DNA of 64,000 bases, from contig ML976676.1 of assembly GCA_010015655.1 (NCBI GenBank), forward strand, positions 121,607 through 185,606. The letters run 5' to 3'. Source of the stretch: Bimuria novae-zelandiae CBS 107.79. Its lineage: Eukaryota; Ascomycota; Dothideomycetes; Pleosporales; Didymosphaeriaceae. The position numbers and the translations under genes are program-made. Each line of letters opens with the position of its first letter. Position 1 is the first letter of the stretch. Of this stretch, positions 33,550 to 44,445 are shown piece after piece. The notes under the pieces are model-generated. The model did not search any database. It was given only the letters and a program-made list of their open reading frames with translations, and was not told where the DNA came from.

Positions 33550-35853
33550 ATGTCTGCCACGGGAAGCCTGGAAGAGCGAGCGCCGTTGCTGCGGCGTAGT
33601 GATTCACCTTCAGAGGCGGGGGCCGCAGGAGACGACAAAGCCCCCATTATTTCTACGTCTCGAGGAGCACTGATATGCACATCGGTTGGACTTCTGATAT
33701 TCTTACAAGGTATATATCATTTTCCATGGTTGTCTCTGCAGTCCCCTCATCTACCTTTTCGTCTTTGCTCGTGTTGCGCGCTGCATTCTCGCTGCACCCT
33801 TGTCCAATTCTACATCATGTCCTTCTGCAATGCTTGATGTGCGGAGCAAATCATCGAAAACACCAAATGTGCAACCGCTCTCTGCATGCAAATAAAAACA
33901 ATGCGTATTGCATAGGTAAACAGCGTCCTGTCCTTCTCCCGCTGCGGTGTACTGCCGACCCGGGGCGGTGCTCGACCACCATACCCGGATGCTCTTTCCT
34001 TATTTTGACGGTCGCTCCCTGCTCCTTCCTGCACAGCTGCCTTCCTGCATTCGATCGGAAGTACGACTCTCCAGCGAGGCCAATGGCTTCTTGCACGGAC
34101 GTTCAGCCAATTGTAGCCCTTGCGCATAAGACTCACTCAACCTTTGGATGCCTCTGCCCTCTCATTCTCGCACAACTCTTTCCGGTTTCCTCACTATACT
34201 CTTACTTGTCCTTTGCTTTCCCACAACCCTTTCCACTCACTTTCTTGAAGCCCGTGGCACTTCAATCATCTGCTAACATGAGCCAGGCGCAAATATATCG
34301 ATCCTGACGACAACCCAATCCTCAATCGCCGCCGACTTAGACGCCTTCGAAGAGGCAACATGGTTTAATTCATCGTATCTCATCGCCATATCTGCTCTCG
34401 CTCCTTTGATGGGTCGACTGTCACAACTCTTCAGTCCCCGAATGTGCATGTTCTCCTCAACCACCCTCATTTGCCTAGGCTCTCTCATCATCTCTCTTGC
34501 GAACTCACTAAGATGGTTCTTAGTCGGACGCGCTTTGACTGGCGCCGGTGGCGCTGGCATCCTCATCGTAGCAACGATTATCGTCATTCAAATGGTGAGC
34601 GCAAAACGACGCGGCGTTTTCATTGGGTTGGCGAACACGGGCATTACTGTCGGTCTCTCGCTTGGTGCAGTAATTGCGGGTGCTCTAGAACCTAGAATAG
34701 GATGGGTGAGTTCATCCGGGGACAGCAATCGTTTCCACGTTTCCACGTTCTTTCCTAACGTGCACAGAAACCTTTGTTCGGCATCCAAGCTCCTCTCAGC
34801 ATCCTCGCAGGCTTCGGAATCTTGTTCGGCCTCCCTTCAGGATATCACGCAAAGAGGGACGAATCCGAGCACCGCACTTTGAGCCAGAAGCTTGCTCGCA
34901 TCGATTACTCGGGTGCGCTACTTCTAATCGCCACCATCTCTCTCTTCCTGTTTGGGCTTTCTGGTCCTCAGGTTCTGGCAGCTCCACTCATCCTTTCGGC
35001 CTTCGCGTTGCCAATCTTCATTTTGAACGAGATATATGTTGCCAAAGACCCTGTCGTACCTATCACTGTCCTTCGATCTCGCGGTACGCTTCTCATCTGC
35101 ATCGCCACCGTAGGCATCATGATGGCTCGCTGGGTCGTCCTCTTCTACACTCCGGTATACGCGATTGCGGTCCGCGGCTGGGCACCCGCCGTTGCTGGCA
35201 CTATTCTCATCCCCACGAATGCCGGCTTCGCGACGGGAGGCTTGCTCGCTGGCATCTTCCACATCCGCCGGGATGGCAGTTTCTACATCCACACTCTTGT
35301 TGCCAACATGCTATTTCCAATAACTCTTTTGGTCCTAGCCTTTATATCGACGCCCCATAGCGCACCGGCGCTATACGTTCTAATGGTCTTTTGCAACGGA
35401 GCCATTGCCGGTGCTGCCCTGAACTACACCCTCGTTCATCTGCTCCACCTGACGCTGCCGGAGGTCCATCCTATCGTGCTGTCCCTTCTAGCAACGTTCC
35501 GCGGTTTTGCTGGAAGTTTCGGATCTGCCATTGGAGGCGGTATCTTCGAGCGCGTTCTTCATAGCTCCCTTGTAAATGGGTTCTCGAAAGCGGGAATCGA
35601 AGATCGGACGGGCCTGATTCGGAGGCTTCTCGGTAGCCCAGCACTCGTGGGCACCCTGGAGGGAAAGAGGCGGGAGATCGCGGCTAATGCGTACCAAGAC
35701 GGGATCAAGACGCTGTTCCTCTGTGGCGCAGGACTCGCTGTCATCATTACGATTGTCCAGGCGGGGAGCGGGTGGAAAGCTCCGGTGAAGAGTGACACGT
35801 CGAATGCAGAGGAGGAGTCTGCGACTGATGAATCAATAGCTGGTGGAATGTAG
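33550..35853 (+). CDS. MFS transporter, vacuolar basic amino acid/DHA2-like
   Basis: Major facilitator superfamily proton antiporter in a cell or vacuolar membrane. Three exons (33550-33709, 34287-34705, 34768-35853) give 554 codons. The N-terminus (EERAPLLRRSD) holds an acidic dileucine-like signal typical of vacuolar VBA transporters. SILTTTQSSIAADLDAFEEATW and the antiporter motif LTGAGGAGILIVA after FLVGRA match the DHA2/VBA group. About 12-14 membrane helices can be read. The first intron (577 bp) is unusually long for this window but has a GTATAT donor, a TGCTAAC branch and CAG acceptor, and joins TM1 exactly. Substrate is inferred; a toxin or siderophore exporter is possible. Confidence 0.87.
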
Positions 35854-36993
35854 AGAAGATATACCCAGGGTTTCGCTCCATGCGCATACAAGGATATATC
35901 TGATGCTTGCGCCCTCGTAAGGGTGGCGATTAGATTACATGCTGGATAGGGCAGAGATCCTCGAGGTCAGAAAAAGACGCGACGGGCCGGTCCCTAGAGA
36001 AAGGGAAATTTAGTATTGAGGCGCCTATCCTGTCCGCCGGTTAAGTGTACTTCGATATTCCTCTGCGCTTTAAGAGCGGCATCTACATGTCGAGTAAAAG
36101 AGCAATCGAAATCCGAGGAGCGTCACGCTCGTGTCTGCGAGCAATTTCGCCAGCAAACATTTGCAGCCGTCCAGTATCAAGGCTAGATCTAAGACACGGG
36201 AATTTGGTACATTTCGAGACACTACAGCCACTTGTTCCACATCCCGGGCTCCAATTCACCCCATATTTTCTGCGCTGGTTATTGCGAGGCTCCGCAAGCG
36301 AAAGATGAGAGCTCATCGCGAGGTCTCTTGATTTGCTCCGAAGATGATAGATCCCGGGCGATAATGCATGCAGGCTACAGCTTCCCGCTTGACCTACATG
36401 TATCCGTCTCACACCCGTGGACGATCCATCTCCAATCTGCTTCTGATCCATCCCCTTCGGCGGCTTTCTGCCAGGCTCTGTGGCGCCTTCCTCCACTCGC
36501 CCGCGCCTTCCCCTTCTGCCTATCCTCGCGACAGATCCACCTCGCCTAGCCAATAGTACAAGGCTTTTGCATGCTCTGATTGTACTAGGTACAGTCCTAG
36601 CACGTGGCCGCTTTAGCGTACCGGAAATTGTTGTTTCTAGGTATATAAAGACTACAGTCACACACCAACCTTCTTCTCTCCACCTCATCAGCACAAAGAA
36701 ATCTCGCTCACACACGAGAAGCGAGCCAGCAGGTCATTGGGAAGTTAGTATCAACGAGGCTACTGTGAGTTCCACCATCCCTTCTTATCTCGCTAGGTGT
36801 GCGAGCAGGAGCGAGCTTTGCGCGCCTTCCTGTTTGGCAATTGCGACCGCCTCCTGCATTTGACAGCTTCCTTCGCGGCTTCAACACTATCGGGCTCGTT
36901 GATCGCTCACAGCTGTCGCCTGATCTACCGTTGGCCACATACTGACCGTCTTTGTCGCAGAGGTCATCTTCACTTTCACCGACAATCATCAAG
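35854..36993. promoter_or_regulatory. Intergenic; TATA box and 5'UTR intron of the zinc-knuckle gene
   Basis: A TATA element (GTATATAAAG) is at 36641-36650, about 345 bp before the ATG of the next gene. A likely 5'UTR intron runs from the GTGAGT donor at 36765 to the CAG ending at 36960, with a CTGAC branch point. The rest (35854-36600) shows no gene. Confidence 0.55.
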
Positions 36994-38210
36994 ATGGCGC
37001 GTGGCTTCGATCTAGCATCGAACTCCATCGGGGCCAACCCCTACCCCAAGCCCAAGGAGGTCGTACCGGAGTTCACCGCCTGTGAGGTCTGCAAGCGCAC
37101 CATCCCCACCAAGAACTGGTCGGAGCACAAGGGTAGTAAGAAGCACCGCAAGGCTGAAGACGAGGAGCGTCGCGGCAAGGACAAGGAGAACTTTGCTTCC
37201 TACGGCGGAGTCGACGGCGTGACTTCCATCGATGGGGCTGATCACTGGGGCGGCGGCGGCGGTGATACCTGGGCTACGAATGAGACTGATTCCGGCGGTG
37301 CTGTTCAAGGCGGCGGCAGCGGTCGTGCATGCTACGGCTGTGGTGAAGAAGGCCACCAGAAGCGTGACTGGTAAGTCTTATGTATGCTGAATATATTCGT
37401 GGTACTGACATTGAACAGCCCCAAGTCCTCTGGTGGCGGAGGCCGCGCTTGCTATGGCTGTGGTGAGGAAGGCCATCAGAAGCGTGACTGGTAAGTCTCA
37501 ATGTATTCTAATCATGTTCTTGGTATTGACTTCGTATAGCCCTCAGTCCGCTAGTGGCTCTGGTGGCGACTCTCGGGCTTGCTTCAATTGTGGTATGACT
37601 GGGTCAGTATACGTTTCTTCCTGTCTTCTCGCAGTGGCTAACATCGACCCAGACATCGCAAGGCCGACTGCCCGAACGGCGCCCAGTCTGCTGAAAACGG
37701 CAGTGGCAACGGCGGTCAGCAGTGCTTCAATTGCTACGAGTATGGCCATCGCAAGTCCGAGTGCACCAAGGAGCGGGTCATGAAATGCCGTAACTGCGAG
37801 GAGATCGGCCACATGTCCCGAGATTGGTATGTGTCCACTCCACATCATACTCCTTAGCAAGAACACTAACAATCCATAGCCCGAAGCCGAAGGACTGGTC
37901 AAAGCACCAGTGCTCCAACTGCAAGGAGTTCGGGTGAGTCTGACAATGTCATAGAGCTTTACATGTACTGACAGTATACAGTCATGGCCTGAAGCGCTGC
38001 CCCCAGCCAGTTGCCGAGGACACCAACGGCGGCGGCTGGGATCAATCAGCCACTTCCGGTGCTGCAGGTGCGACCGGAGGCTGGGCCACCGCCGACTCCA
38101 GTGCTGATGCTGCGACTGGCGACTGGGCCGACGCCGACGCCGACGCTGGTACCAAGTGCGAGTCTTCTGGCGACAACTGGGCTGACGCTTCGGCCGGTGG
38201 TGGCTGGTAG
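36994..38210 (+). CDS. CCHC zinc-knuckle protein (Gis2/Byr3/CNBP-like) with N-terminal U1-type zinc finger and Trp-rich tail
   Basis: Single-stranded nucleic-acid binding is expected. Six exons (36994-37370, 37419-37490, 37540-37602, 37653-37826, 37880-37933, 37982-38210) give 322 codons in frame. Residues about 29-52 form a C2H2 U1-like finger (CEVCKRTIPTKNWSEHKGSKKH). Six CCHC knuckles follow (first CYGCGEEGHQKRDC at 113-126, repeated at 137-150). The tail repeats Gly/Asp-Trp (GGGWDQ, GGWATA, GDWADA, DNWADA, GGGW). Introns 1, 2 and 4 all split the last Cys codon of a knuckle after TG. Unlike Gis2, it carries the added N-terminal finger, so orthology is uncertain. Confidence 0.88.
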
Positions 38211-39181
38211 GCGGCCTCTGTCTGCGCCCACGCTCTGATTACATCAACGACTCTCCCCTGATCTTCATACATCGCCGAATCGTTCTGGACTCTTGTCAGG
38301 CAGGAGGGATGTTGGTCTGGGCTTGCGACGTTACGAAGGGGATGGACTTCAGTTTCACGATCACGGATTGCATGGAATGGGATGGCTACAGCCTGCGGGT
38401 GTCGAGCCTGGTAAGCACATTTGGTGCGGTCGTCTAGACTAATGTCATGTATCACGGCATAACCCCTTGGGTTCCTTCACGCTATTTTCTGATCTTGTGA
38501 ATGCATGCGCTCGTGTTTCGAACACTGGAAGTTTTGATACAGAGTCTTGGCCCGGGCAGATAGTACATCGACCAGGCACACCATTGAGCAAGAGAGAGCC
38601 TGCTAGATCTCGTTCCTACCGTTGATCTAATGACTTCATTGCAACATGATCGTGTCTATTTATTAAGCCAATTTAAACTCATAGAGCCTCTCACGCCGTC
38701 AACAGAAGCACGCTATCCGAAATTGGGAATGGTTATAGTGATGAACAAGGACATGTATCAGCGTCTAAGACTATCGAGAGAGCTTATTTTCCTCTACGGT
38801 TTCAAAAGACAAGAATGACTGGATGGCTTATAGATGCCACTGGCCTTCCGATCGATCGTGGTCTCGCACGTGCAGTAACTGTCTCACACCCATACTCTCT
38901 TCTGGTATAAAAAGCCGTTACAGATCGACCGAGAGTGTCATTCAGGATTCAGGATACAACAACAGTGAACGCACCAACAAAACAACACAGATACACAAAA
39001 AATGAAATATGCGAAGAGAGAATAGGTCCAGCACCCAAGGCCACCATAGAGAGCCAACGACAATCTTTATCCATTTCCACGAAGGTTTCCCAGGGGGAGA
39101 GGAATTTCGGTGCAGCCGGTTCTCGACGGCGAGCACGGTGGGCGAGGTGAGGGAGGCGCTTGAGGATGATGAAGCGGTTTT

Positions 39182-39206
39182 GGGGGGGGGGGGGGGGGGG
39201 GGGGGG
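39182..39206. repeat. G25 homopolymer tract
   Basis: Twenty-five consecutive G, between a possible coding segment on the left and a 35-bp tandem duplication on the right. Could form a G-quadruplex and is prone to slippage or sequencing error. Confidence 0.9.
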
Positions 39207-39329
39207 TGTTGAGGTTGGATAGGAAGGTTAATTGGGGTGTGTGTTGAGGTTGGATAGGAAGGTCAGTTGGGGAAGTGCGTGGTTGGTGAGGTTGTGGGTT
39301 GTTTGGTGGCCTAGGAAGCCTGGGGATAA

Positions 39330-39371
39330 GGAGGAGGAGGAGGAGGAGGAGGAGGAGGAGGAGGAGGAGGG
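39330..39371. repeat. GGA trinucleotide microsatellite, about 14 units
   Basis: Uninterrupted GGA repeats of about 42 bp. In one plus frame they encode poly-Glu, in one minus frame poly-Ser. Confidence 0.95.
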
Positions 39372-40197
39372 GTTTGTTATGGTGTGATCGAGGCGTGGGT
39401 CGAGGTTGAGCCTGGCTAGGTCGTTAGTGTGGAGAGTAAGACTTTTCTTAAGGATGGAGTTGACGTTTGGTAGGTTATTAGAGGAGATGGCTATGCACAT
39501 TTAGACCTCTACTTTTTAGCTTAGGTGGTGTTAGAGCATTTTCTCGTATAGTAAAGAGGTGCTAGTGATGTAAAGAGGAAGTAAGAGTATGTGCCGTCTG
39601 CCATCTAAGAATTCTCTTCATTGTTCGATTACACTTTCCTGTGCAAGTATTCCTCATTTAGGTTTTAAAACATATGCGTATGTAGGCAGCAAATTTGTAG
39701 TAGTGAGGTAGTTTAACGAGAAGTTTAGTGTTGAGCGACGGAACTGTGGTTCGCGGCGAAGACGGCACCAAAGCTGCGCATCTTCTGCGCCAGTAAATGC
39801 TCTAAAACGTTAGCGTATCTACATGATCGTCTTGAACTCCTTTGTTGTTTAACAGAGCAGGATATTTTCACTCGGCAAGGCCGCTTAGGAGCACCATATG
39901 TATTTTCCATACTCCAAATGGCATCGCCTTGAAACCTCGTCCGCAAGTATGGGGTCTGACAGGTCGTTGAACACGATAAAAGAAAAGCTTGAATCCTATT
40001 TGCCTAGATATTTACGAGCGACAAGAAGATCCAGCGAATCAACTGCTTGATGTTCTGGCAGCCATGTGATCGAGTTCGCGTCGAATACGAGGTGCATTGC
40101 AACCTCGTGTTAATTTAAGGCTCAGCGCGACGCCCCCAAGGCTGCTCGTTCGCGCCTCGCGCAAGAACAGTAACACAACACTCACTAACACGCCTTC

Positions 40198-41471
40198 ATG
40201 AGCAAAAGGGATGCAACAATGTATCGGCGAATACTATGTTCACTTCACTTCCCTACGTTGCTGCTGTGCACCACGTTCGTTGGTGCCCTTACAGCCTTGC
40301 CTGACGCCGTCGCAACAATTACCTCTGCGCCAAAATATTTTATCCGAGACCTACCGTACGAAAGTGATCCTGCATTAATTGGATATGAATGGGGTGATGA
40401 CTTTACATGTGAGTGAAACTTCATTCATACCAAGTTCTGCGGAGAATTCGACATGTGACTGATCTTGAGGCGCAGACACCCCATTTCTCTGTGAGACCTC
40501 CGGTGAGACCATTACTACCATCAATGGTCAGCTTCATTGCTGTGGATCCACTGCTTCGCAATGCTATTTGACTACCTCTTGTAGTGCCGGGACTGCCTTT
40601 GGGACCGTCATTCCCGACGGGCCATCGACTAAGACTGAATGGTAATTTTACATATACTCTACGTGCATCAATTGCTGATGCTGCTTCTAATAGTTCATTC
40701 TACATGTATAATCAGGCGGGTAATTGTGCCTACAATCTTATCTTTGAGTCCTTTACCAGCGATGTGCCCAATGACTGGACAGCTCAGTACTCTCAGATTT
40801 ACTGCAACTATGCTGCTTTCTTTGGTGGGGCTGTGTACCGCACTTACTTTCGATATATACCGGCGGATGCTACAGGTATGTGTTGATATGAGAATGCACC
40901 ATTATTGAAAGACATGACATGACTAGGAACAGTTGTACCGTCTGTATCAAGATACACACCGGGCAATTTTCAGGCCTTTACCACCACCAGCGCAACATTG
41001 CGAGAAACTTCTACAATTCCGAGCCAGACATCTTCTACAATTGGGAAATTTTCACACACCACTACATCTACAAGCACATCGGCCACAAGGTCAATCCAGA
41101 GCACTGAAACACCAGCTGGCGCCGTGAACTCAAGTTTCGACTCAACCTCCAACACTTTGAGCTCTTCGAGCTCCTCACCATCCACTCCAACATCCACCGC
41201 AGCGTCTCCTAGCGGTCTTTCACGCTCCGACAGCATAGCTCTCGGTGTAGGACTCGGCATCGGCCTGCCCACGGTTCTCCTGACTGCGCTGGCATGGTGG
41301 TACCCGCGCCGTGGCAAACCCACGGAACAACCCAGCACGCCTACACCGATGGCACCACACAATAATTCGTTAACGGGAGGAAACTGGGGACATGCGCCTG
41401 TACAGTCGAGCAGTTATATTCCAGCAAGTGAGGGGTACGAGGTGAATGGCGTTGTGTATGCATATAGGTGA
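40198..41471 (+). CDS. Single-pass surface glycoprotein with Ser/Thr-rich stalk
   Basis: I do not recognise the ectodomain family. Four exons (40198-40408, 40476-40641, 40694-40875, 40927-41471) give 367 codons in frame, with GTGAGT, GTAATT and GTATGT donors. A signal peptide follows either ATG 40198 or, more likely, ATG 40219 (MYRRILCSLHFPTLLLCTTFVGA). The ectodomain (about 30-190) has paired cysteines (LHCCGSTASQCYLTTSC). A Ser/Thr-rich stalk follows, then a transmembrane helix (SIALGVGLGIGLPTVLLTAL), WWYPRRGK and a 50-residue cytosolic tail. The layout resembles fungal wall-stress sensors or mucin-like proteins, but no WSC domain is visible. Confidence 0.75.
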
Positions 41472-42172
41472 ATTGTGGAGCTAGAATATAAAGTAGAGGG
41501 TTTGTATATGACTAGGAGTAGTTTTCGGGGGATCTGCGGGGAGTGTGGTTCATGTTGGTTTCAATGTCGTAAAGTCTGTTAGATGACTGTGATCTGTAGC
41601 GCTGAAGTTAGTACCAGATTCTCCGATATAATGCGAAGCAAAGAGCGTCCGGCATATCTCTTCGTTAAGTCTGAGAGTGCCGCATCACCCCTTGAAGATA
41701 TATCCCAGTCACAAACAATAAGCAGAGGTCTCTATAGGTAATTGAAAAGTTGTGTATGAAGGTAGAGAGTCTCTTCTCGCGTAATTCAAATGCTTTCGCG
41801 GCTTCTTCACTCTTTCTTGTCACGGAGTACTAAGAGAACGATTTCAGGGCCTGACTAACCCGTGAAAGGTAGCGTGTGAGTAATACATGCAATCACTGCG
41901 TTGACCCCTTCATGTTCTTCTTGATATTGTATCATAAAGTAAACAGTTGACTCTTCACGATTCGAGTACGCAAACACATGTACCTTCAATGCTATAGTAG
42001 TATAAGAGCAGCAAAATCTGCCAGGACTCCTTTTAATCATTACAAAAACCTCACCGCTCCACTCTACTCACAACATAGTTTCCAGAACTTCCGCTATAGC
42101 ACATTGCTCAATGTGAGTACGACCATCTTCCACCCGACCCTCATAGACTAACGCAAAGGCCAAGATCAAACA
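41472..42172. other. Intergenic region; 5' leader intron of the small Cys-rich gene
   Basis: About 700 bp. Near its right end a probable 5'UTR intron runs from GTGAGT at 42113 to CAAAG at 42158 with a GACTAAC branch point. Otherwise nothing seen. Confidence 0.45.
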
Positions 42173-42409
42173 ATGGCCCAGATCATCCCCGAGGAGCCCG
42201 TCAACTACAAGTGCCGGACCTACAGGTGCTGCAAGTGTAAGAAAATCAGAATGTTGAGACCCTGACGGCTGTTCTATGTAACTAACGAAGCCATGCTGTT
42301 AGGCGGCACGCACAATTTGCTACCATACTTCGGCAGCATTGGCACTTGTACGGCATGTACTCATACGGAGGGGGACACTAGCAACGGTGGATGCACATGC
42401 ATGCAGTGA
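42173..42409 (+). CDS. 56-residue Cys-rich (zinc-ribbon-like) protein
   Basis: Two exons, 42173-42236 and 42303-42409, separated by a 66-bp intron (GTAAGA donor, ACTAAC branch, TTAG acceptor), give 56 codons plus stop in frame. The start reads MAQIIPEEPVNYKC. Eight cysteines occur in 56 residues, including C-x2-C pairs (CCKC and CTAC) about 15 residues apart and a terminal CTC, suggesting a zinc ribbon. No signal peptide is visible, so it is probably intracellular, which argues against a secreted effector. I do not recognise the family. Splicing rescues a frame that would otherwise stop after 30 codons. Confidence 0.6.
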
Positions 42410-42931
42410 CGGCTTCGCCTTGATGATGTGCCATGTATGGCCACAGTAGGTAATGCCGCGAAGGACGCCGACGGCTGAGGATCGGGTGTTATCTTGGTTG
42501 TCGTGGGATAAGTATATAGCAAATAAAAAGGACTCGGTGGACTTGAGCGAGCTTGCACGGTGAAACGTTCGTTGGGAGTTCAGATAACATCTGTTACATA
42601 AGCAACAATGACAAAGCGGATTCATACGCCGCATGATCGCATGCTGTCAGATTGAAGTCCACGCCACGGGCCGCAGCGTGATATACACGCGAAGGGACCG
42701 CATTACGGCACAGCACTTGAGCAGTGCCTTCGCTCAGCCTCACTCGGCGTAATACTAGGATTCAAATTCCTCGAAGATGTTACATTTCCGAATGCTAAGA
42801 GATCCAAGAAGCCTTGGAAATTCACAAGAAAACCGTAATCATGGCCACGCAAGCAAGCCTTCTTAGAGACTTCTTCAGTATTTCATATGGATTATTTTGG
42901 CAGTTCTTACACACAAAGTACGAGGACTTAT
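42410..42931. other. Intergenic region
   Basis: About 520 bp between the small Cys-rich gene and the 3' end of the broken acyltransferase. No motif found. Confidence 0.45.
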
Positions 42932-43894
42932 TCATTCAAGATCTTCCATCTGCCCCGACACAAGCAGCTCCAAGAAAGCATTGGGCTCATCCTCATCGAT
43001 GGAGACCCGATAAGGTGCCAGGGCGGCAAACAACTTGGGATACTGCCACCTGGGCACAATCCAGAAAAGGAATAGAAAAACCCACATGTGCCCTATAATT
43101 CGACATAATAACTTCACAAATTTGTTAGAGCGTAACCCAAGAATTTGCATGAAGCGTCTCCATTTACCGACCACAACTGTCTCCAAAGCTGCAGCTGCAA
43201 AGTTGGTGAGCCAGAATTGCAATTGCCTCCAGGGAAACACGGGTTCATTCGCTTGCCATTCTGAGGCTGCGTGTGTGATTCCAGACACGAGGAAAGTCCA
43301 GAATGCGATGATAATCTTCTCTCCAACAGAGTGAGATCGTAATCGTAAACAAAAGCGAGTGAGAAGCCGTCCCGATGATGCACAGGAGGGTGTTGCTAGC
43401 CGATGCTAGAACTTCCCCCAAAACCCACGAAGGGAACAAGTATAAGCAACGCTTCCAAACAACGATTTCCATTCTTCTAGACTATCAAGGCGCATGATGC
43501 AAACGAAGAAAAGTGAGAGCAGGACGTTCGCTCCATCGAAGAGGAGGTACGCAAGCCAGATCCAGTAAATCGACATGACGGCACGAATTTGAAGCTCCCG
43601 AGAGCTCATGGGTGCATCGTAGTACAGCCATATAAATCTTCTTATCAAGGACTCATACTTCGGTGCGAAGTCTCCTGCCCTAAACTGAAAGTGTGCACCA
43701 ATGGCGGGATTGATCATCCGAAGCTCCATATACCAACATAAGACGAGTTTTGCTATTCTTCGTAGAGCAAATAAGACGTAACTTCTCGATTCGACGACTC
43801 TTTGGTCGCGCGTCTGCATGTACGTCGACCAATCAAGTTGATGCTGCGGAGCGGCCCGGATCTTGTATGCGAGGACCCATCCCTCCTTGCTCAT
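42932..43894 (-). pseudogene. Truncated wax-synthase/MBOAT-like acyltransferase with one nonsense codon
   Basis: Membrane-bound O-acyltransferases of this type acylate alcohols or fungal metabolites (family knowledge). The minus-strand frame begins at MSKEGWVLAYKIRAAP, with a stop six codons upstream, and ends at 42932, with one internal TAG at 43406-43408. Read through, it gives 320 codons. The TAG sits in SLRGFWGKF-stop-HR, where the family's conserved motif has Trp, so TGG to TAG is the simple explanation. The active-site His is in FLVSGITHAASEW. Several membrane helices are present. About 100 expected N-terminal residues are missing. The gene lies about 250 bp from the RIP-rich block. Confidence 0.8.
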
Positions 43895-44425
43895 TGGTAC
43901 ACGCAGAAATCAAAAACACTCGATGAGTAGAACTAATGATGCATAGTGCATCCAGATCCAGATCATCACAGCGTTTCCAAACGCACGCATTCGTTTTTGA
44001 TGCGTACGTCGTACACTGCATTTGTGTAACGTACGAAACGTACTAGAGCTGTCGTACGCATACGTGCGGAGTTAATTTGGCAGATTTGTTAACGCTACGT
44101 AACACAACGTCGCGTGTATACCAGAAGCACTATAAGGGGTGTTTAAGGATACTATCTAATGCTAAAAGTAGCTAGTTACACTAAAAAATCTATAAATCTA
44201 TATATATTACTATCCGCAATAACCCAGCGTCGTAAGCTTATAATATTACTTAATTGTGACGGTTCAGTATAGAAGCTTGGCCACCCGCGTACGTGCGGCC
44301 TGTGCATGCGATCCACACTATATAGCTCCATAGAGTAGCTTCTTAATTAAAACAATAATTGCCTTAATACTCCTTTTTTAATATTATAGTTATAAGCCTG
44401 ATTTACACCTACTAAGGCTAACGTA
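43895..44425. other. Transition into the RIP-degraded block
   Basis: Normal composition until about 44140, including several GTACGT-rich palindromic stretches near 44000-44060. It then becomes TA-rich and stop-rich. The right part is probably the left flank of an older degraded element that resumes after 55953. Confidence 0.5.
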
Positions 44426-44445
44426 CTTCACAAGCGAGTGTCCGA
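44426..44445. repeat. Left arm of the palindromic target of the transposon nest
   Basis: With 55933-55952 this forms an inverted pair with one mismatch; each arm contains AAGCGAGTGTCCGA. Including AACG/CGTT and TA outside, the arms extend to 26 bp (44420-44445 and 55933-55958). Without the nest the arms would meet at a central TA. The arm shares its inner 15 bases with the terminal repeat of element B. Confidence 0.85.

Larger units (their letters stand above)
38211..40197. other. Long intergenic region with low-complexity DNA and a possible broken gene
   Basis: About 2 kb. A TATA box (TATAAAAA, 38906-38913) precedes a frame beginning at ATG 39009 that encodes a compact 60-residue segment (TTIFIHFHEG ... 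STVGEVREALED) before entering the poly-G tract at 39182. Beyond it lie a 35-bp tandem duplication (39207-39275) and a GGA microsatellite. A minus-strand frame at 39228-39500 runs through the GGA tract as poly-Ser. None of these can be called as an intact gene. The remainder shows nothing. Confidence 0.4.

Noticed and set aside
39228..39500. Minus-strand frame with poly-Ser (90 codons)
   Set aside because: Its length depends on the GGA microsatellite and it ends in a tandem duplication; a vague ankyrin-like start is not enough to call a gene.
42173..42265. Reading the small Cys-rich ORF as an RNA polymerase zinc-ribbon subunit
   Set aside because: The Cys spacing and flanking residues do not fit the RPB12-type motif, and the unspliced frame is only 30 codons.
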